NCBI GenBank assembly: GCA_021773835.1
Contig: JAJFJQ010000059.1
Location: 101,947-165,946 of the forward strand
Reading direction: 5' to 3'
Length of the DNA stretch: 64,000 nucleotides
DNA from: Gammaproteobacteria bacterium
Lineage (GTDB): Bacteria; Pseudomonadota; Gammaproteobacteria; Ga0077536
Part shown: positions 18,366-28,000 of the stretch, piece by piece
Layout: each line of letters starts with the position of its first letter
Numbering within the stretch: the first letter of the stretch is position 1
Made by a program: the position numbers and the translations under genes
Notes under the pieces: generated by a model
What the model was told of the DNA's origin: nothing
Database searches by the model: none
The model's input: the letters and a program-made list of their open reading frames with translations, nothing else

Positions 18366-19976
18366 TTAGTCCTTGATCAGGATCGATTGTAAAAACTCAT
18401 CCAGCACGGCGAACGATGCGAGGCCGGTGCGACAACCGATGTATCCATCTGGTCGTACCATGATTAATTCACCACCCGCACTCGCATTGAGGGATTTCGC
18501 CACCAGCGCTCGCGGGTCTTCGATAGGCAATAAACCCGGCCATGGATAAGGCACGGCAGGGGCGATCAGTTCGGTCCGGATAATGCCCGGATAATGACGC
18601 TCCAGTAACCCATAGACGGCAGTTGCCGCTTCAAGTTGCTCACCCTCAGTCTCGTCGAGTATGGCGAGTAAAGTAAATCGAGTATGTGCAAAAAGCTGAT
18701 GTAGGCGAACGTGCGCGGAGATCACGACGTCGGGCACACGTTCGCCGATCGCCGGTTCCACCTCGGTGTTGCAACCATCGGGCAATACAATCGCGCCGCG
18801 ATAGTTGTAACTCAAGCCAGATACCCGCGCGACTGCATTGTCATTCCAGCCGTCGGTTTGCGTCAGCGCCATCCGATCTTCGAGCCCGCCACCGTGTGCA
18901 AGGATGATCTCATGGATGGCGGAGCTACCTTCGATGACCTGCTCTGAAACCGGTTCGCGTTCGATCTCGTAAGTCTCGAGCAAAGATTCTTGTGCTTTGC
19001 CTTGCACTACCAGCGCAAGCTTCCAGCCAAGGTTGTAGGCATCTTGCATACAAACATTCCAGCCCTGACCGCCAGCGACAGAATGGATATGCCCGGATTC
19101 GCCACATAAGAACACATGGCCCTTACGATATTGCTCCGCCTTGCGGATCCAGATCTCCCACGTCGTTTTCCATTCGGGCTCACCGATACCCACTTCCGGC
19201 AGGTCATCGCCAACTATTGGCGTGATCAGATCTGATTTGGCGATTTCCTCGGGGTCACCTTGTGCGCTGACCAACACGCGGTGATTAGGACCAGCGAGTT
19301 TGCCGATCATGAGAAAGGTGTCTTTTGAAATGTAGTAATGCAGGAGATTATCAGCACCTTCGAAGTTCTCAAGCCGGGCATCGATCATCTGCATGACCAG
19401 CCCTTCATACTCAACGCCCGAATACTTGATGCCGAGACATTCTCGCGTTGGACTGTGTAGTCCGTCGCAGGCAACCACCCATTGAGGGTGAATGCACTCG
19501 TCAGACACGCTATCCCCAGTTGCGTGCTGGAGCGTAACGCTTAGATTGCCGGCTGGATCTTCCGATATGTCGGTAAGCTCGGTTTCCCATTCAATTGCCA
19601 GACCGAGGTTCAACTCCAAATGGTCGCGTAATATTTTCTCAGTTTCGTTTTGATTGAACATGCAAACGAAGGGGTAACGGGTAGGCAATCGCGTGTAGTC
19701 CAAGCGCGGTTTCAGATCACTGTCGCGGAAATTGAAAATATACCCTTCGTTCAACACGCCACCCTGGAGGAAACGCGGCGCCAATCCCATATCGTCCAGG
19801 ATCTCCATTGTGCGTGCGTGTACCGTTATCGCGCGCGAGGTGATCCCGTGGCCGCTACGCCTTTCCACGATGCGACAATCGATCCCACGACGGCGGAGTT
19901 CGATCGCGGTAACCATACCCGTGGGGCCGGCACCTACAATGAGGACTTCTGGTTTAGAACTGTTTTTCATTGGCAT
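18366..19976 (-). CDS. FAD-dependent monooxygenase (phenol-hydroxylase-like)
   Basis: This 536-residue class A flavin monooxygenase has GAGPTG at 15-20 and the DG motif at 171-172 (CDGLHSPTREC). The third motif reads GESGHIHSVAGGQGWN at 292-307. In place of the canonical GD that binds the FAD ribityl chain, the protein has G292-E293, and the following Pro is Val. The rest (QDAYNLGWKL and the C-terminal VRPDGYIGCR) is well preserved. It may therefore be functional with a conservative D-to-E change. It is convergent with hyuB and preceded on its 5' side by a REP-like palindrome block. The substrate is unknown. Confidence 0.9.
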   Translation of the reverse strand: MPMKNSSKPEVLIVGAGPTGMVTAIELRRRGIDCRIVERRSGHGITSRAITVHARTMEILDDMGLAPRFLQGGVLNEGYIFNFRDSDLKPRLDYTRLPTRYPFVCMFNQNETEKILRDHLELNLGLAIEWETELTDISEDPAGNLSVTLQHATGDSVSDECIHPQWVVACDGLHSPTRECLGIKYSGVEYEGLVMQMIDARLENFEGADNLLHYYISKDTFLMIGKLAGPNHRVLVSAQGDPEEIAKSDLITPIVGDDLPEVGIGEPEWKTTWEIWIRKAEQYRKGHVFLCGESGHIHSVAGGQGWNVCMQDAYNLGWKLALVVQGKAQESLLETYEIEREPVSEQVIEGSSAIHEIILAHGGGLEDRMALTQTDGWNDNAVARVSGLSYNYRGAIVLPDGCNTEVEPAIGERVPDVVISAHVRLHQLFAHTRFTLLAILDETEGEQLEAATAVYGLLERHYPGIIRTELIAPAVPYPWPGLLPIEDPRALVAKSLNASAGGELIMVRPDGYIGCRTGLASFAVLDEFLQSILIKD

Positions 19977-20071
19977 TCATGCTCGGCAAAACGGATGTTG
20001 TAATTTGCGTCCCGCTAAATCTAGCGACACCCAAAAGCAATGACAAGCTTCGTTTCGTGGCGCCTATAGAA

Positions 20072-20135
20072 TGTCACCCCGAACTCGAGCCAGGATCCCT
20101 ATAACTCGTCACCCCGGACTTGATCCGGGGTCCAT
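20072..20135. repeat. REP-like palindromic repeat (two copies)
   Basis: Two related gtcaccccg-type elements lie side by side. The right one has a perfect 7-bp stem ccccgga/tccgggg (20112-20118, 20124-20130) with loop cttga. The left one (from about 20073) is degenerate. The sequence resembles the widespread gtcatcccgg...ccgggatcc repeats and the block at 42139-42361. It is intergenic between the PhyH gene and the flavin monooxygenase. Confidence 0.6.
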
Positions 20136-20216
20136 GCGGCGTATGTTCACATGCGATGGATTGTTGGAATGGACCCCGGTCCAAACCAGTACGTCAACTT
20201 CGAGACACCAAAACCC

Positions 20217-21059
20217 TTATTGCGACTGCCAAACAATGGGAAACGCACTGTCGTCACGTGCAAGCTCCCCAGGTTCTATGCAGACATCGTCTTGCGTCAC
20301 AATCGGATCAGTACCCATCCGCGGGTCCCAACGTGCGTCATCGCCCAACCATCGCGTCGACAACGCGATTCGACGCCGGTCCGGCGAGTGATTGCCGTGC
20401 GAAGTATGCGCGATGGCCGTATTGAAGATCACCGCATCACCGGCCTTGGTTTCGAACGTGAGAAATTCATAATCGTCGCGAAGCCGATTGAAGTCCGGAA
20501 TATCCTCACCTTCGCTGGCGCTGATCCATTTGCCGAGTTCGGTATCCTCACCGCCTGGAATTACTGGTTTGTACCATTTGTTCCAGGTATGCGAACCACG
20601 TACAAATTCAAGCCCGCTGGATTCTAAATCGGTGTCTGTCAACGATAACCAGACAGAACAGATCTGGGTACCTTTAAACGGCCAGTACGGTAGATCCTGG
20701 TGCCAAAAAAATTCTTCGTCGGTATTCGGTTCTTTGACGAATACATGATCGAAATATATCCGCGCCGTATTTGAGCGCATGGCCTGTGCCGCCAATTGGG
20801 CAACGCCAGAATCAAACGCATAGTCTCGAAAATCGCTTACCGTCGGCCACAAGTACCGGTCGTGGATAAAGCGTCCTTGCGTCGAGCCTGGATTCGTATC
20901 TTGGACCCACTCCCCAGGGTTGGCGAGCTGTCCGTCAATGGCCTTAATCATGCGGTCGATCCAGCTCGGATCCACACACTGTTTAGCCAAAACAACACCT
21001 TCAGCTTGGTAACTTTCAATCTCCGCATCGGTCAGATCTCGATAAGCAATGTCGGCCAT
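20217..21059 (-). CDS. Phytanoyl-CoA dioxygenase (PhyH) family protein
   Basis: The 280-residue Fe(II)/2-oxoglutarate-dependent oxygenase of the PhyH family has a double-stranded beta-helix core. The metal triad is H120 and D122 (HQDLPYW) with a distal His in AHTSHGNHS (H218 or H221). The following arginines (DRRRIALS) are placed to bind 2-oxoglutarate. The family hydroxylates acyl-CoAs, small acids and many secondary metabolites. It is divergent from a GST gene across 188 bp. The chemistry is well supported but the substrate is not. Confidence 0.9.
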   Translation of the reverse strand: MADIAYRDLTDAEIESYQAEGVVLAKQCVDPSWIDRMIKAIDGQLANPGEWVQDTNPGSTQGRFIHDRYLWPTVSDFRDYAFDSGVAQLAAQAMRSNTARIYFDHVFVKEPNTDEEFFWHQDLPYWPFKGTQICSVWLSLTDTDLESSGLEFVRGSHTWNKWYKPVIPGGEDTELGKWISASEGEDIPDFNRLRDDYEFLTFETKAGDAVIFNTAIAHTSHGNHSPDRRRIALSTRWLGDDARWDPRMGTDPIVTQDDVCIEPGELARDDSAFPIVWQSQ

Positions 21060-21247
21060 ATGTCATTCGGTCCTGTTCAGTTGGCACGTGATTGGCGATG
21101 CTAGCGCAAGGGCGGCACGCTGACTAGCTTCCAAACATCGCTCATCCGTCGACCGAGACGAACGCCATCGCACTAAAATTGTCCCGCACCGACACGATGG
21201 ATTAACATCTAATCACCGCAACGAAGTTAATGAGATAGGATCCATCC

Positions 21248-22051
21248 ATGCTTAAGCTCTACCACAACGACATGTCATCGTGTGCGCAAAAAGTACGCTT
21301 TGTGCTGCAAGAAAAAGGTGTCGAGTGGGAGAGCGAGGAACTCAACCTACGCACCGGCGAGCAGCTCAAACCGGAGTTCCTGAAGATCAATCCGAAGGGC
21401 CTCGTTCCTGCCTTAGAGCACGACGGCAAAATCCTGGTCGAGTCCAACGTGATCATCGAATACCTAAATGAGGTTTTCCCGGATCCCCCGCTACTCCCTA
21501 CCGATCCCTACAGCCGCGCTTTAGTTCGAGGCTGGATGAAGCGTCTCGACGACGGCATGCACCTAGAGACGATCGTCTTGAGCTTTGGCGTTGCCTTTCG
21601 TCATCAACTTATTGCAGCGCTGGATACCGATGAGGCATTGGAGCGCCATTTTGCATCGATCCCAGATCCGTATATTCAGGAGGTGCAGCGCCAGGTAGTG
21701 ACGGCCGGCATCGCGTCCCCTCGCTTTGAACAAGCGATCAAGGCGTTCGAGAAGTTATTGAGCGAGTTGGACAGAGAGCTCGCATCCCACGCGTGGATCG
21801 TCGGCGATGATCTCACATTGGCAGATATCGCATACGCGCCATATGGAACACGTCTAGAACACCTGCACCTGCACGGCATGTGGGACGACAAACCAAACTT
21901 TGCACGTTGGTACGCAGCGCTAAAAACGACGCCGGGTTACCGTGCGGGATTGACCAAATGGTTTAATCCGAAGTATTTGCCACTTATGGATGAGGCAGGA
22001 AAACAAGCCTGGCCGCGGATTGCAGAACTCATCGCGTCTGTCGATGCTTAG
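21248..22051 (+). CDS. Glutathione S-transferase
   Basis: The 267-residue GST starts with the thioredoxin-fold domain. The likely catalytic residue is a serine in NDMSSCAQKV (S10/S11), and the cis-Pro and glutathione-binding motif is KGLVPALEHDGKILVESNVIIEYL. The all-helical C-terminal domain is longer than usual (about 180 residues). The sequence is most like the beta-etherase/tetrachlorohydroquinone dehalogenase type of bacterial GST, which fits the aromatic-degradation neighbourhood. A GFA-family gene follows after 75 bp, also a thiol-related enzyme. Confidence 0.9.
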   Translation: MLKLYHNDMSSCAQKVRFVLQEKGVEWESEELNLRTGEQLKPEFLKINPKGLVPALEHDGKILVESNVIIEYLNEVFPDPPLLPTDPYSRALVRGWMKRLDDGMHLETIVLSFGVAFRHQLIAALDTDEALERHFASIPDPYIQEVQRQVVTAGIASPRFEQAIKAFEKLLSELDRELASHAWIVGDDLTLADIAYAPYGTRLEHLHLHGMWDDKPNFARWYAALKTTPGYRAGLTKWFNPKYLPLMDEAGKQAWPRIAELIASVDA

Positions 22052-22126
22052 TTCCGGCGACAGCATAGTGAAACGTCTCAGGCAACCTATGTCATCAAAC
22101 TTTTCGTCTATAGAGGAGATAATCTA

Positions 22127-22582
22127 ATGTCATTAACGACCCCGGTACGCGGCGGCTGCGCTTGTGGCGAGATCCGTTATGAATCTTCCGAGCAACCGTT
22201 GTTCACCTTTTTGTGCCACTGCCTAGATTGCCGACGCGCTACCGGAAGTGCATATGCGGCAAACGTTTTCTTTACCCCATCCGCATTTAAATTCACTGGA
22301 CCCGAACCAAAGTCTTACGCAACTACCGGCCTGTCGGGGATGCCCCTCCATCATGAATTTTGCGGAACCTGCGGATCACCGGTAGGAACTCATTCTGAGG
22401 CGTTTACGATCATAAAAGGCGTCCGCGCATCAAGCCTCGACGACCCATCCGGGCTGAAGCCAATCGCAAACCTATGGAATTCAAGTGCGCTAGCTTGGGA
22501 GACACTCGATCCTGACTTGCTTCAGTTCGACACCCAACCGACGGAAGAGGAATTTGGCCGCATTATGGCGAGCCTTGACTGA
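22127..22582 (+). CDS. GFA (glutathione-dependent formaldehyde-activating/CENP-V) family protein
   Basis: The 151-residue zinc protein has the family cysteine pattern C11-x-C13, C30-x-C32-x2-C35 and C79-x2-C82 (GGCACGEIRY, CHCLDCRR, CGTCGSPVG). The fold binds two zinc ions. Some members speed up formation of S-hydroxymethylglutathione, though many have other unknown roles. Start ATG 22127 has a good RBS (agaggagataatct). It lies 75 bp downstream of a GST. The nucleoside transporter gene converges on it with an 11-bp gap. Confidence 0.92.
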   Translation: MSLTTPVRGGCACGEIRYESSEQPLFTFLCHCLDCRRATGSAYAANVFFTPSAFKFTGPEPKSYATTGLSGMPLHHEFCGTCGSPVGTHSEAFTIIKGVRASSLDDPSGLKPIANLWNSSALAWETLDPDLLQFDTQPTEEEFGRIMASLD

Positions 22583-22593
22583 TTAACGGTCGA

Positions 22594-23997
22594 TCATGCG
22601 TGTGCGGTTCGGTCTCTCAGGCTGAAGTAGACAATGACCGCGACCGCCAAGCCTATTAAAACCGTCGGTACGAGGATGGAATGGCCAGAATCAGCGGTGG
22701 ACTCTACATGCAATATACCCGCAATAGCCGCTGACAGATAAGACGCCAGCGTACCGCAAATCATTGCGCGAATGCCCAGCCGCGCAAGGTCGTGCTTGCG
22801 ATCGGGAGCCATACCGCCGACGCCCCCGATCAGAATGGCAACCGATCCAAAGTTAGCAAATCCGCACAGCGCAAATGTTGCAATCAAAATCGATTTAGCC
22901 TGCAGCGTACCGCTATCTATCATCGGCGCCAACTGGCTGTAAGCGACAAACTCATTGACCACCAACTTGGTGCCCATAAGACCACCGATGGTAGCGGCGT
23001 CTTGGAGCGGCACACCCATGATTGCAGCCGGATAGTAGAACACCGCACCTAAAACGCCACCGAGGCTCAAATTGTTTAGATCCATGTTCAGTACCACCGC
23101 GGAATCTGCTGCATCGTAGAACATGCCGGCAAGCAACAGGCCCAGCTTGCCGATGCCGAAGTCAAGAAACGCGACTAAGGCAAGCACTGCGATGAGGACC
23201 GCGGTAGCCGCAACGCCAACCTTCATCCCATCTATTGCACCGGTCGATATTGCGTCGAGTACGTTGACCGATTGTTTCTCTATGTTGAGTTTGATACCAC
23301 CAATGGTTGTCGACTCTTCGACTTCGGGGTACATGATTTTTGATATCACCAAGGCGCCGGGTATCGCCATCACGCTAGCCGCCATCATAAATTCCGCCGC
23401 GATGCCCATTTGGATGTACACCGCCATGATGCCGCCAGAGATACACGCCATCGAACCAGCCAATATCGCCACGAGCTCCGATTGCGTCGCTCGAGAGAGA
23501 AATGGTTTTATCAGCAATTGTGCTTCAAGCATGCCGACCAAGACACTCGCCGCATTGGATGTCGCCTCCGAACCGCTCGCCCCCATGATGCGGTAGATCA
23601 CCATCGCGATAAACTGCACCACTCGCTGCATTAAACCAACGTGGTAGGCGACAGCGGATAAAGATGAGACAAAAATCAAGGTTGGAATAAGTTTGAAGAC
23701 AAAAATGAAACCACCGGCCGGCCCGAACAAGGCGACCATTTTTTCCGAGTCATTCAAGGGCCCAAGGACAAAGCTCGCGCCGTGATTGGCAAAACTCAGC
23801 AACCGCTCAACGCCTTGTCCGAGCACTTCGAATAAGGCCTGCCCCCATGGGGTTTGCAAGATAAAGACTGCGAAAATTATCTGCAGACTTAGCCCGCAGA
23901 TGACCAAGCGCCAATTAATCGCCTTGCGATCATTCGACATTGCGTAGACCGCAGCAAAAATTACTGCAATGCCTATCAATCCGATGAACTGATCCAT
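22594..23997 (-). CDS. NupC-type concentrative nucleoside transporter
   Basis: This 467-residue polytopic membrane protein of the CNT family imports nucleosides by H+ or Na+ symport. It has about 10 hydrophobic helices, the gate-loop domain in the middle and the hallmark sequence MGTKLVVNEFVAYSQL, which forms part of the nucleoside site. At ~467 residues it is longer than E. coli NupC (400), because of extra residues between the core halves and at the C-terminus. No purine or pyrimidine catabolic genes are adjacent. It is probably transcribed alone. Confidence 0.93.
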   Translation of the reverse strand: MDQFIGLIGIAVIFAAVYAMSNDRKAINWRLVICGLSLQIIFAVFILQTPWGQALFEVLGQGVERLLSFANHGASFVLGPLNDSEKMVALFGPAGGFIFVFKLIPTLIFVSSLSAVAYHVGLMQRVVQFIAMVIYRIMGASGSEATSNAASVLVGMLEAQLLIKPFLSRATQSELVAILAGSMACISGGIMAVYIQMGIAAEFMMAASVMAIPGALVISKIMYPEVEESTTIGGIKLNIEKQSVNVLDAISTGAIDGMKVGVAATAVLIAVLALVAFLDFGIGKLGLLLAGMFYDAADSAVVLNMDLNNLSLGGVLGAVFYYPAAIMGVPLQDAATIGGLMGTKLVVNEFVAYSQLAPMIDSGTLQAKSILIATFALCGFANFGSVAILIGGVGGMAPDRKHDLARLGIRAMICGTLASYLSAAIAGILHVESTADSGHSILVPTVLIGLAVAVIVYFSLRDRTAHA

Positions 23998-24103
23998 GAA
24001 TTACATCCCCAATCACTGCATTGAGATCGCTATTAGCTGCAGCTTTTGTAGTCCAAGCGGAAACATAGCGCAAATAGTGCTACGAAAGCCGCGGGTCGTA
24101 TAG

Positions 24104-24856
24104 TTACCATTGCGCCGCGAGTACGGCCTTCCCGCAGATGTAGCCGCCCAGCAACAAAATCCCAACGAAGAATATCCGCTGGAAACGCGCTTCCGACAAT
24201 CTGCGTCGCAGACCTTGGCCTACAATCATGCCGAGTATGGCGGGTAGCACGGCTGCGGCGGACAGTAGACCAAGCGGGATCGTCAATAAGCTGTTGCTAT
24301 GCAGCGCCAAGGCGAGTGCGACAGTGGATACTGTGAACAAGATCCCCATAGCCTGTACGAGGATGTCGCGCGGTAGTCCGAGCGCTTGCAAATACAGGAT
24401 CCCGGGCACAAATGCGCCGGTCATCCCAGTCAATATCCCGTGGGCAGTTCCGAAGAGCACACCAGCCCCGGTCTCCCAATTGCTCGCAATCGCCAAGCGA
24501 AAACCCGCGAGACTTAGTGCCGAATATGCCATTAAGAGCAGACCAAGGAGGCCAGAAAGCAAGGCAAGATCCATCCACGTCAGCGCGATTGCACCAATCC
24601 AAACGGTCGCACTGGCCAGCAGCAAAAACGGCCATATTCGCCGAACAATTTCTCGATGCTTACCACCAGCCATTGCCTGCCAGAGATTCGTGACAGCCGA
24701 TGGGACGATCAGCAAGGCCATAGCCGTCGTTAAATCAAACAAGACCGTCAACAAGCCTAGACTTACAGTCGGCAGGCCAAATCCAATGACGCCTTTAACA
24801 GTCCCCGCAAGTAGGAATGTTCCGATAACGACGACGATGGTAACCAAATCGAACAT
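24104..24856 (-). CDS. TauE/SafE-family membrane transporter
   Basis: The 250-residue integral membrane protein has about 7-8 predicted helices. The N-terminal half contains the family pattern GTVKGVIGFGLPTVSLGLL and a related GTAHGILTGMTGAFVPG repeat in the second half. TauE/SafE proteins export sulfite, sulfoacetate or other small organosulfur anions. The neighbours give no sulfur pathway, so the substrate is open. It is divergent from the large cyclase-like regulator at 25010. Confidence 0.9.
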   Translation of the reverse strand: MFDLVTIVVVIGTFLLAGTVKGVIGFGLPTVSLGLLTVLFDLTTAMALLIVPSAVTNLWQAMAGGKHREIVRRIWPFLLLASATVWIGAIALTWMDLALLSGLLGLLLMAYSALSLAGFRLAIASNWETGAGVLFGTAHGILTGMTGAFVPGILYLQALGLPRDILVQAMGILFTVSTVALALALHSNSLLTIPLGLLSAAAVLPAILGMIVGQGLRRRLSEARFQRIFFVGILLLGGYICGKAVLAAQW

Positions 24857-25009
24857 GACGGCAGTCTACTCGGTGCGGCAATTAGCATGTTACCAATGAC
24901 TGTTAGGTGTAGCTCAAAGAAACTGCTCGATGCAGAGCGCATCGACTTCAAGTAGCGGCAAAGTGTTCGTCTTCAAGCGAGGCAAAGTTAAGTCGCGTAA
25001 GATAACACG

Positions 25010-28000
25010 ATGCAATGTTCAGCCTGTCAACACGAAAATGAAACGGAAGATCTTTTTTGTGCCCAATGTGGATCGGCCCTCGTAGCTCGATGCGAACACT
25101 GTAGTGCCGAGCTCAAACCGGACGCCAAGTTCTGTACAAAATGCGGCACCACCGTCGTATCGACACAGCAAGCCGCTGGCACCCCGGCAATCGCAACCCG
25201 TGCCATCGTAGATCACACGCCAAAACATCTCGCCGATAAAATTTTGACCTCGCGCTCGGCGATGGAGGGCGAGCGCAAACAAGTTACAGTCCTTTTTGCG
25301 GACGTGAAGGGATCAATGGATCTTGCCGGGCAGCTTGATCCGGAAGCGTGGCACCTCGTCCTCGATGGCTTCTTTTCGATTTTGACCGACGCGATAAACC
25401 GCTATGAAGGCACGGTAAATCAATATACCGGCGATGGCATCATGGCCTTGTTTGGCGCGCCCGTCGCGCACGAAGATCATGCCCAACGTGCTTGTTATGC
25501 GGCACTTGATGCACGAGAGCAACTAATCGCCTACGCTGATAAGTTGCGTATCGAACGTGAATTGAACTTCGGCGTACGCATCGGAATGAACTCAGGGGGC
25601 GTCGTAGTCGGCAAGATCGGTGACGACCTGAGAATGGATTACACCGCCCAGGGACACAGCGTTGGTCTCGCCCAACGTATTGAACAGCTTGCGGCGACCG
25701 ATCGAATTTACTTAAGCGAACACACGCAACGGCTGGCCGATGGCTATTTCGAGTTTCGAGATCTCGGTGCATCTAACCTAAAAGGCGTCGCCAAGCCGGT
25801 CGGGGTCTTCGAACTTGAACGTGTCGGCGCGGCGCGCAATCGCTTAGATGTGTCGCGCTCGCGCGGCCTCACCCGCTTTGTCGGTCGCAACAGCGAGATG
25901 GACGTTTTACAAACGGCGCTTGTTCGTGCCAAAAATGGCCATGGCCAGGTGGTCGGTGTAGTCGGCGAGCCAGGCCTCGGTAAAAGCCGGCTGTGCTTTG
26001 AGTTTGTCGAACAGTGTCGTGCTGCCGGTATGACGATTATAGAAGGTCACTGCCCAGCGCACGGCAAGAACATTCCCTACCTACCGATCCTAGAGCTCTA
26101 CCGTAGCTATTTTGGCGTTACCGGACAGGATAGTGCTGTCGACGCGAGGCATAAGATCGCGGGTGCCCTATTGTTGCTTGACGAGAGTCTCGTCGACAGC
26201 CTCCCCGTGCTGTTCGAGTTTATGGGTGTGGAAGATCCGGAGCGACCCGCACCGGAAGTCGACGCCGATATGCGCCAACGCCAGCTATTCGAGTTACTAC
26301 ATAAGGCCTACCGGGCACAGAATGACCAAGGGATCTCGACCATTGCTTTCATTGATGATCTACATTGGATCGATCCTGGCAGCGACGCCTTTGTAACGCA
26401 GTTCGTCGAAGCGACCACCGCCAGTCGGAATCTACTGTTGGTGAATTTCCGTCCTGAGTATCAAGCCGATTGGACCAATAAGACCAACTATCAGCAACTC
26501 CCACTCGTGCCGTTGGCCGCGTCAGATCTACGCGAACTCGTCGAGAGCCTGCTCGGCACGCACTCGTCAATCAACGAACTCGTCGATCGGATCATGGAAT
26601 GGACCAGCGGCAATCCATTTTTTACCGAGGAAGTCATACAAATGCTCGCGGAAACCGGTCATTTGGAAGGAACGCCGGAGAACTATCGCCTAGTCACACC
26701 GGTTGGCGAACTGCAGGTACCAGTGAACGTCCGCGCCGTACTGGCCGCGCGCATCGATCGTTTGCCGGATACCGCGAAACACGTACTCCAAACGGCATCG
26801 GTGATTGGTAAGGAGTTTCCCGAGCCATTACTCGGGGCAATCGCCGAAATAGACCAAAGTGAATTGGCGAGCGCGCTCGACCGTCTCAACGATGGCGACT
26901 TTGTACACGTCCGAGCGCTCTACCCCCATGCAGAATATGGATTCAGGCATCCGTTGACGCAGGAAGTGGCGTACAACGGCTTGCTCGATTCGCGCCGCGC
27001 AGATATCCACGCGGCGGTTGCCCGGGCAATCGAAATCAGCGAGCAAGCCTCGCTCGACAAGCAGTCCTCGCTCCTCGCCTACCATTGGGACGCGACCGGT
27101 AACCTGCCAAACGCGCTCAGTTGGAACCAGCGCGCTGCCGTGGCGACCGAAGGCCATGACGCACCGGCATCGATGCGTCACTGGCATCGGGTGCGAGAAG
27201 TTTCCAGCGCTTTACCACCGAACCGCGAAATACTCTCAAGTGGCGCAGTCGCTTGCTCGCGCATCTTGATGATGGGTTGGCGACTGCAGTCGACAGATGA
27301 CGAATCGCAACAAATATTCGAAGACGGCAAACGCATGGCCGAAGCCGCCGGAAACAAGGCCCTCATGGCACGTCTGTACCTTGGCTACGGCATTCTTCGG
27401 GGCGTTGGGCTCGCATACGCCGACGACTACCTGACGTACACAGCCGAAGCCGCCCGCCTCGCCGAGGAACTCAACGATATCGAGTTGCAATCCGGAGTGG
27501 CAAGTTATCTACCGTGGGCCCATATCACAAATGGGGACCTTGGCCAGGCGCGAGACGTCATCTTGGCAGAAACCAACAAGCTGCCGGACGACCCCCATTT
27601 TGGCGCATCAGTGAGCGCAATTCCCGCCCGGCCACTTATCTTTATGGCCAACGCCGTTCGCCTATCGCTCGGCGGACAATTAGTACAGGCCCTGGAGGAA
27701 TACGAAAACGCGCGCGTGCACCTGGAGCAATCCGCGTTCACGGACGGTATCGTGTATTCCGATTTCTGGGCATGCCTAACGGCGATCTACATGGGCGATA
27801 TCGCGTCGGCCCGACAGCGTTCTCAAGCGCTGTTTGAGATCGCTGAATCCTCACCCATCGGCGTGATACCAGTCGCTGCAGATATCAGCGGAGGCCTCGT
27901 TGCGTTGGGCGACGGAAACTTTACTTTGGCGATCGAACTCCTGCAACGCGCGCGGGAAAGTTCGGTCGATAACCGGGCTTACGGGTTGCTACGCCTTCCG

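Noticed and set aside
20120..20627. Plus-strand ORFs overlapping the PhyH gene and repeat
   Set aside because: They are shadows of the repeat sequence and of the PhyH gene on the other strand.
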